From Poronia punctata (lineage: Eukaryota > Ascomycota > Sordariomycetes > Xylariales > Xylariaceae), in assembly GCA_022579005.1 (NCBI GenBank), contig MU401660.1, positions 1-64,000 of the forward strand: a stretch of DNA of 64,000 nucleotides, written 5' to 3'. Under the pieces are notes generated by a model that saw only the letters and a list, made by a program, of their open reading frames with translations, had not been told where the DNA came from and ran no database searches. Numbering within the stretch: the stretch's first letter is position 1; each line of letters opens with the position of its first letter. The translations under genes were made by a program, and so were the position numbers. This document shows, in pieces, positions 60,283 to 64,000 of the stretch.

Positions 60283-61647
60283 TCAAACTTTCCATGCGTT
60301 TACTTTTGCAATAAAGGGCGCGAGTGATTCACGGTCCGGCGCTCCCAGTGTAAGTGTCGTCATCGAGGTTAGCCCATCACGCATGTGGACCCATGCATTC
60401 ACAACGAGACTTCCTTTCTGAATCTCCTCTGTAAATGCTGTTTCAAAATCCTCCCTTACACCCTTGATGACAAGCGGGAAGAAGAGGGCAGCAACGTGGA
60501 GCCCCCGGGCTTGAAAATGGCCTCTTAGAGCACCAAGAGGGTGGCTGCCAGTGACTCTGACATTCATGTCGATGACAAGCTGCCTCCCATCCGTGCTTGT
60601 CATGATATCAGCTCCCATCGGCCCCCAGTAACCCAGGCTCCTGACGTGACTTGCTATCATATCGGCAATGGCGGCGTAACGTGCCTTTAGTTTGTCTTGG
60701 GCGCAGTAGTCGATGAAGCCCCCGCCCCAGCTGCCTTGGTCGTCGACAAGCTGACTGCAGCATGCATTGAAGACAGCCTTGCCACTGCGAGTCACGAACA
60801 ATGAGAGCGCGACTGCCTCGCCAGGGACCATCTCCTGCAGGATCACGCTGCATGGGTTCCACTTTGCATTTTGTGGGGTTATGCTTTCCAACATGCGCCG
60901 AATCTCCACACGCAAGACTCGAATGGCCGCAGCGCGGCTCGCTTCCGTGCGGATAATAAAGGTCCCTTGGCCACTCAGGGACTGGGGCAACTTCCAGACA
61001 GCGGGGATCGGATGGACCTTCAGACAACCGATCAATCGCCTGACCTCACGTTCTAGAACCTGAGAATTGGCGAGCTCTTGCGGGCTGCAAACTGTGTCGA
61101 GCACTACCGTTTCCGGGCATGGGAGACCCGAAAACGCCAGCTCGCGCTTTGAAAGGGCCGCGTAATGTCCCTCGGCCGAAACGAGCAGTGGCAAAGAGGC
61201 GAGACTGTCGACTGGGTTGATAATGGCCAGCCTCCCAGAAGGCCCGAGCTCGAGGTCTTGCGTTGTTCTAATGAAGCGGAGATGCGGCCGTTGGGACGGT
61301 GTCAGGGCCCGGCACGTAGCGTATGCGTCGGCTTGGTGAAGCCGTAGGTCGCCAACTTTATCCTCTGCTGGATCGGGATCCAAGTCAAACATTACGAGGG
61401 GCATCTTCCCCGCGATGAAGCCGAACAACTGCGGAACTAGCTGGAGGAACTCACGCGCTAGCTCGTCGGCATCTTCGCTTGGGCTCAATGGTGATTGATA
61501 TGTGAAGAGCTTCGATGCTGGGAAGCCTGATGCCATCTGTACTCGGGCGGTTGGGACGGCATACAGCAGGGTTATGTCCTCTTCTCCTATATCATTGTTG
61601 CTGTAGTATAAGTCTCGCAGCGTGGTATCTAGTGTGATGGAAGACAT
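60283..61647 (-). CDS. ATP-grasp domain ligase-like enzyme
   Basis: A single exon of 454 residues starting MSSITLDTTLRDLYYSN. After an N-terminal pre-ATP-grasp part (about 1-170), the ATP-grasp fold shows a Lys in AVWKLPQSLSGQGTFII, the adenine-contacting strand VILQEMVPGEAVALSLFV, and the metal-binding end VIDMNVRVTGSHPLG with a D-x-N-x-R motif. This fits the family to which L-amino acid ligases and fungal proteins such as Aos23 (solid-state culture expressed protein) belong. Such enzymes join a carboxylate to an amine using ATP through an acyl-phosphate. The substrates are unknown. It sits between an MFS and a P450 gene near a decarboxylase, which suggests a biosynthetic role. Confidence 0.82.
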   Translation of the reverse strand: MSSITLDTTLRDLYYSNNDIGEEDITLLYAVPTARVQMASGFPASKLFTYQSPLSPSEDADELAREFLQLVPQLFGFIAGKMPLVMFDLDPDPAEDKVGDLRLHQADAYATCRALTPSQRPHLRFIRTTQDLELGPSGRLAIINPVDSLASLPLLVSAEGHYAALSKRELAFSGLPCPETVVLDTVCSPQELANSQVLEREVRRLIGCLKVHPIPAVWKLPQSLSGQGTFIIRTEASRAAAIRVLRVEIRRMLESITPQNAKWNPCSVILQEMVPGEAVALSLFVTRSGKAVFNACCSQLVDDQGSWGGGFIDYCAQDKLKARYAAIADMIASHVRSLGYWGPMGADIMTSTDGRQLVIDMNVRVTGSHPLGALRGHFQARGLHVAALFFPLVIKGVREDFETAFTEEIQKGSLVVNAWVHMRDGLTSMTTLTLGAPDRESLAPFIAKVNAWKV

Positions 61648-61904
61648 TTCGAGGGCGGTGTGTTGTATTGCGTGAGTTGGTAAAGGGGGAAGAGCGTCAT
61701 TCCACGTTTTATTTTATCCTCTTTTTCTTGACGATGGCACGGTTCGAAACGTCTTATGTCGGCCTCGCCTTCCAAGTTGACCGAACAGGGGTCTGTGAAC
61801 TTCTGATGTAAGTGGGCATCAAGTAGAATTCTATTACCTCATTTGTGGCGGCCATGGCAGGACTGAGGATTCCTATGCAAGGCTTATGGATCTACTGACA
61901 GGAT

Positions 61905-61962
61905 TTTGCCTTTCTCTAGTATACCCGACACCATTTGCCTTTATCTAGTATATCCGACATGA
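61905..61962. repeat. 29-bp direct tandem repeat, two copies
   Basis: Two adjacent 29-bp copies beginning TTTGCCTTTCTCTAGTATAC and TTTGCCTTTATCTAGTATAT, each ending in CCGACA plus three bases. They differ at a few positions. They lie in the shared promoter region of the ATP-grasp and P450 genes. Confidence 0.88.
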
Positions 61963-62119
61963 GCTGGTCTTCGTTATTATGATAGCTAAACTGGTAGGGA
62001 GCGGTGTTTGAGATGTTTAATGAGGGGTGTGTATAGTGTACCAATTAAATACCTTGTCAGATGTCGGCCGCATACCCTACGTGCCGACTGCAGCCAAATG
62101 CCGATTATAAGGGATCCTT

Positions 62120-62185
62120 ATATGCAGGACGGATCCTCATATGCGGGACGGATCATCATATACGGGACGGATCATCATATGCGGA
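62120..62185. repeat. 19-bp tandem repeat, about 3.5 copies
   Basis: Units 62120-62138, 62139-62157, 62158-62176 and a partial 62177-62185, consensus ATATGCGGGACGGATCATC with one to three differences. It lies about 310-380 bp upstream of the P450 ATG and could act as a multi-copy binding site, though that is inference. Confidence 0.9.
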
Positions 62186-62498
62186 GAATCTGAATTCGGC
62201 TTTCTATCCGGTACAGGGTACCATTAATTCCTTATATAGTAGACCCGGGGATAACTATGACGCCGATGAGACTTCAAGGGGCAGAACAGGTTAGCACGGT
62301 TGTTTGACAGGAAAGATAAGGCCTCAAGATCTTCGAATTACCTCTTCTAGTTTTTCATATGCCGTTGGCCGTAACAGTTGGCCATCGAGTTATTAATCCA
62401 CGAAATCTACAACAACCACTTAGCTTTACCTGAATCTTTTAAGACCTGTCACTAAACACATCCTTTTTCAGTAGGCAAAACACCAGCAAGTTAGCACA

Positions 62499-64000
62499 AT
62501 GCTCGACAAACTCCTCACCCAAAGTGGTGGACATACCATCACACTTGTCGTCCTCGTCGCTCTGATCTCAATCATTGCGGTAGCTGTGTACCGTCTTCGT
62601 TTTCATCCTCTCGCTGGCGTTCCCGGGCCAAAATTAGCCGGTCTTACATTGCTCTACCAAACATGGTTTTGCTTCGTCGGGGGGAGCCGCTTCTACCTCA
62701 AGATCGCAGAGCTTCATGAAAAATACGGTACGTCTTTTAGTAATCTACCAACGTCGATGATGAATGCTCACCCTAAAGGTAGGACCGATTGTTCGTATCG
62801 GACCTAACGAAATTCACCTCAGCGATCCTAGCCACCTAGAAGAAATCTACCGTGTCGGTACCCAGTATAGCAAGGATCCTGCTTTCTATGGTGCTTTCGG
62901 CAACCCCAACTCTTCCTTCACTACTGCCAGTAATGAGCTTCACCGCCTTCGACGGAGTGGACTCAATGCCTTCTTCTCCCAGAGGATGGTCCTCGAGCTG
63001 GAAGGCATCGTGCATGAGAAGACCGAGCTGCTTCTTTCTCGGCTCCAAGAAGCCCTGGACTCGGGTGCTGAGATAGACATGCACCATGGCTTCCGTGCGG
63101 TATCCGTGGATGTCGTTACCGACTATGCGTTTGGACAGTGCTACGATCTGCTGAAGCAATCTGATCTAGGGTTGAGGTTCTTCACGCTCATGCATAAAAT
63201 AGGTCCTGCTGCGTGGATCTTTCGGCAGTGGCCTTGGATCAAGCCAATCACCATGTCGATTCCCGGGCCCATAGTCAAGCATATAAGCGAGCCGATCAGC
63301 GAGGTTCGCGCTATGCAACAGGTTCGTACCCATTATTGTACTCCTACGAGCCGAACACGCCAGACTGATAACTGTGTAGCACTGCCACGAACAAGTGATG
63401 CAAGTAAAGGCCAACAGCGAAGAAAAGACTATAAACCCCGACGCGAGACCCAACATATTCTCGGCTCTGATGGACCCAGGAAAAGGATTCTCCAAGGCAG
63501 TCGCCGACCACCTAGAAGATGAAGCATACCTAGTCATCACGGCGGCCGCGGATACCACAGGTAATGCAATGACATATATCGCCCGCCAGGTCGTTGAGAA
63601 CCCACACATATACCACCGTCTACATGCCGAGTTAAAGCACTATTTCCCGGACGAACAAGCGACTCTAGAGTACCCAAGTCTGCAACGTCTACCTTATCTG
63701 GTATGATTGATAATCACCCGGTACACAGTTCTCATTCTCACATTACTAACACGTAAAGACCATGGTTATCAAGGAAGGGCTGCGGCTCGCTTTTGGTGTT
63801 GCTGGTAGACTTCCTCGGGTGGTGCCAGCCTCAGGCGCAACGTTTCACGGGTACACTGTGCCTCCAGAGGTATGCAGCGTCTTCTAGACAGCCTGTTCTA
63901 ATTCGACACCTCGCTGATTCATCTGCAGACCGTAGTCTCCATGTCACCCTGGACACTCCATCATAACGAGGAGTACTTTTCTAACCCAACCAAGTTCGAC
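62499..64000 (+). CDS. cytochrome P450, 3' end outside the window
   Basis: Model: exons 62499-62727, 62783-63321, 63380-63700, 63759-63869 and 63929 to the window end, 424 residues so far, phases consistent. The N-terminus has a membrane anchor (ITLVVLVALISIIAVAVYRL) followed by the hinge FHPLAGVPGPKLAG. The first splice yields KYGPIVRIGPNEIH, typical of fungal microsomal P450s. The I-helix motif AAADTTGNAM and an E-x-x-R (EGLR) are present, and the PERF-like region falls near the window edge. The heme-binding cysteine should lie beyond base 64000. Overall similarity recalls the CYP65-like fungal families, not verified. It is probably an ER monooxygenase of the neighbouring gene group. Confidence 0.9.

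Larger units (their letters stand above)
61648..62498. promoter_or_regulatory. divergent promoter region of the ATP-grasp and P450 genes
   Basis: About 850 bp between divergent starts at 61647 (-) and 62499 (+). It holds a 29-bp and a 19-bp tandem repeat, annotated separately. A small frame at 62008-62294 spans the 19-bp repeat and is not credible. Confidence 0.45.

Noticed and set aside
61905..62185. CRISPR-like reading of the repeats
   Set aside because: Units are directly tandem without spacers and the organism is eukaryotic.
62008..62294. Short frames spanning the 19-bp tandem repeat
   Set aside because: They stay open only because the repeat has no stop in that frame.

Overview
The window looks like nuclear DNA of a filamentous ascomycete, probably a Sordariomycete. 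Genes have short GT-AG introns (about 45 to 120 bp), intergenic stretches are long, coding DNA is GC-rich, and one end is an extremely AT-rich block of the kind left by repeat-induced point mutation (RIP). Conserved proteins such as Snu13, V-ATPase subunit c, transketolase, Erv41, NBR1, a Bmt6-like methyltransferase and a PPIL4-type cyclophilin all look fungal. No database search was possible, so names rest on recognised motifs and on splice models worked out by hand. Splice models were checked for reading phase.

Layout. 1-3660: AT-rich, gene-free block. 3661-35700: mostly housekeeping genes separated by 0.5-3.4 kb of gene-free DNA. In order these are an NBR1-type autophagy receptor (+), a fungal protein of unknown function (+), Erv41 (+), a large ArAE/DUF2421-type membrane protein (-), an unknown disordered protein (+), transketolase (-), a Bmt6-like 25S rRNA methyltransferase (+), a SacI+hSac2 phosphoinositide phosphatase (-), Snu13 (-) and V-ATPase subunit c (+). 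37647-51249: a PRELI/MSF1 lipid-transfer protein, a START-like protein, a secreted GLEYA-like adhesin, a region of decayed short reading frames, an NmrA-like reductase, an unknown coiled protein and a cyclophilin/RRM protein.

51680-64000 is the most interesting part. A decayed MFS transporter pseudogene is followed by four intact genes: a tandem (duplicated) PLP-dependent decarboxylase whose first domain has lost its lysine, an MFS monocarboxylate-type transporter diverging from it, an ATP-grasp enzyme, and a cytochrome P450 cut by the window edge. No NRPS, PKS or terpene synthase backbone gene is visible. I infer a candidate non-canonical biosynthetic cluster in which an amino acid would be decarboxylated, ligated by ATP-grasp chemistry, oxidised by the P450 and exported. 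The product is unknown. Two different tandem repeats lie upstream of the P450.

Other structure: the 8-mer TACTCGTA/TACGAGTA recurs about twenty times, nearly always between genes. The transketolase gene has a GC-AG intron. The V-ATPase c gene has a 13-nt exon. The AT-rich block lacks not only CpA/CpG but also almost every TpC.
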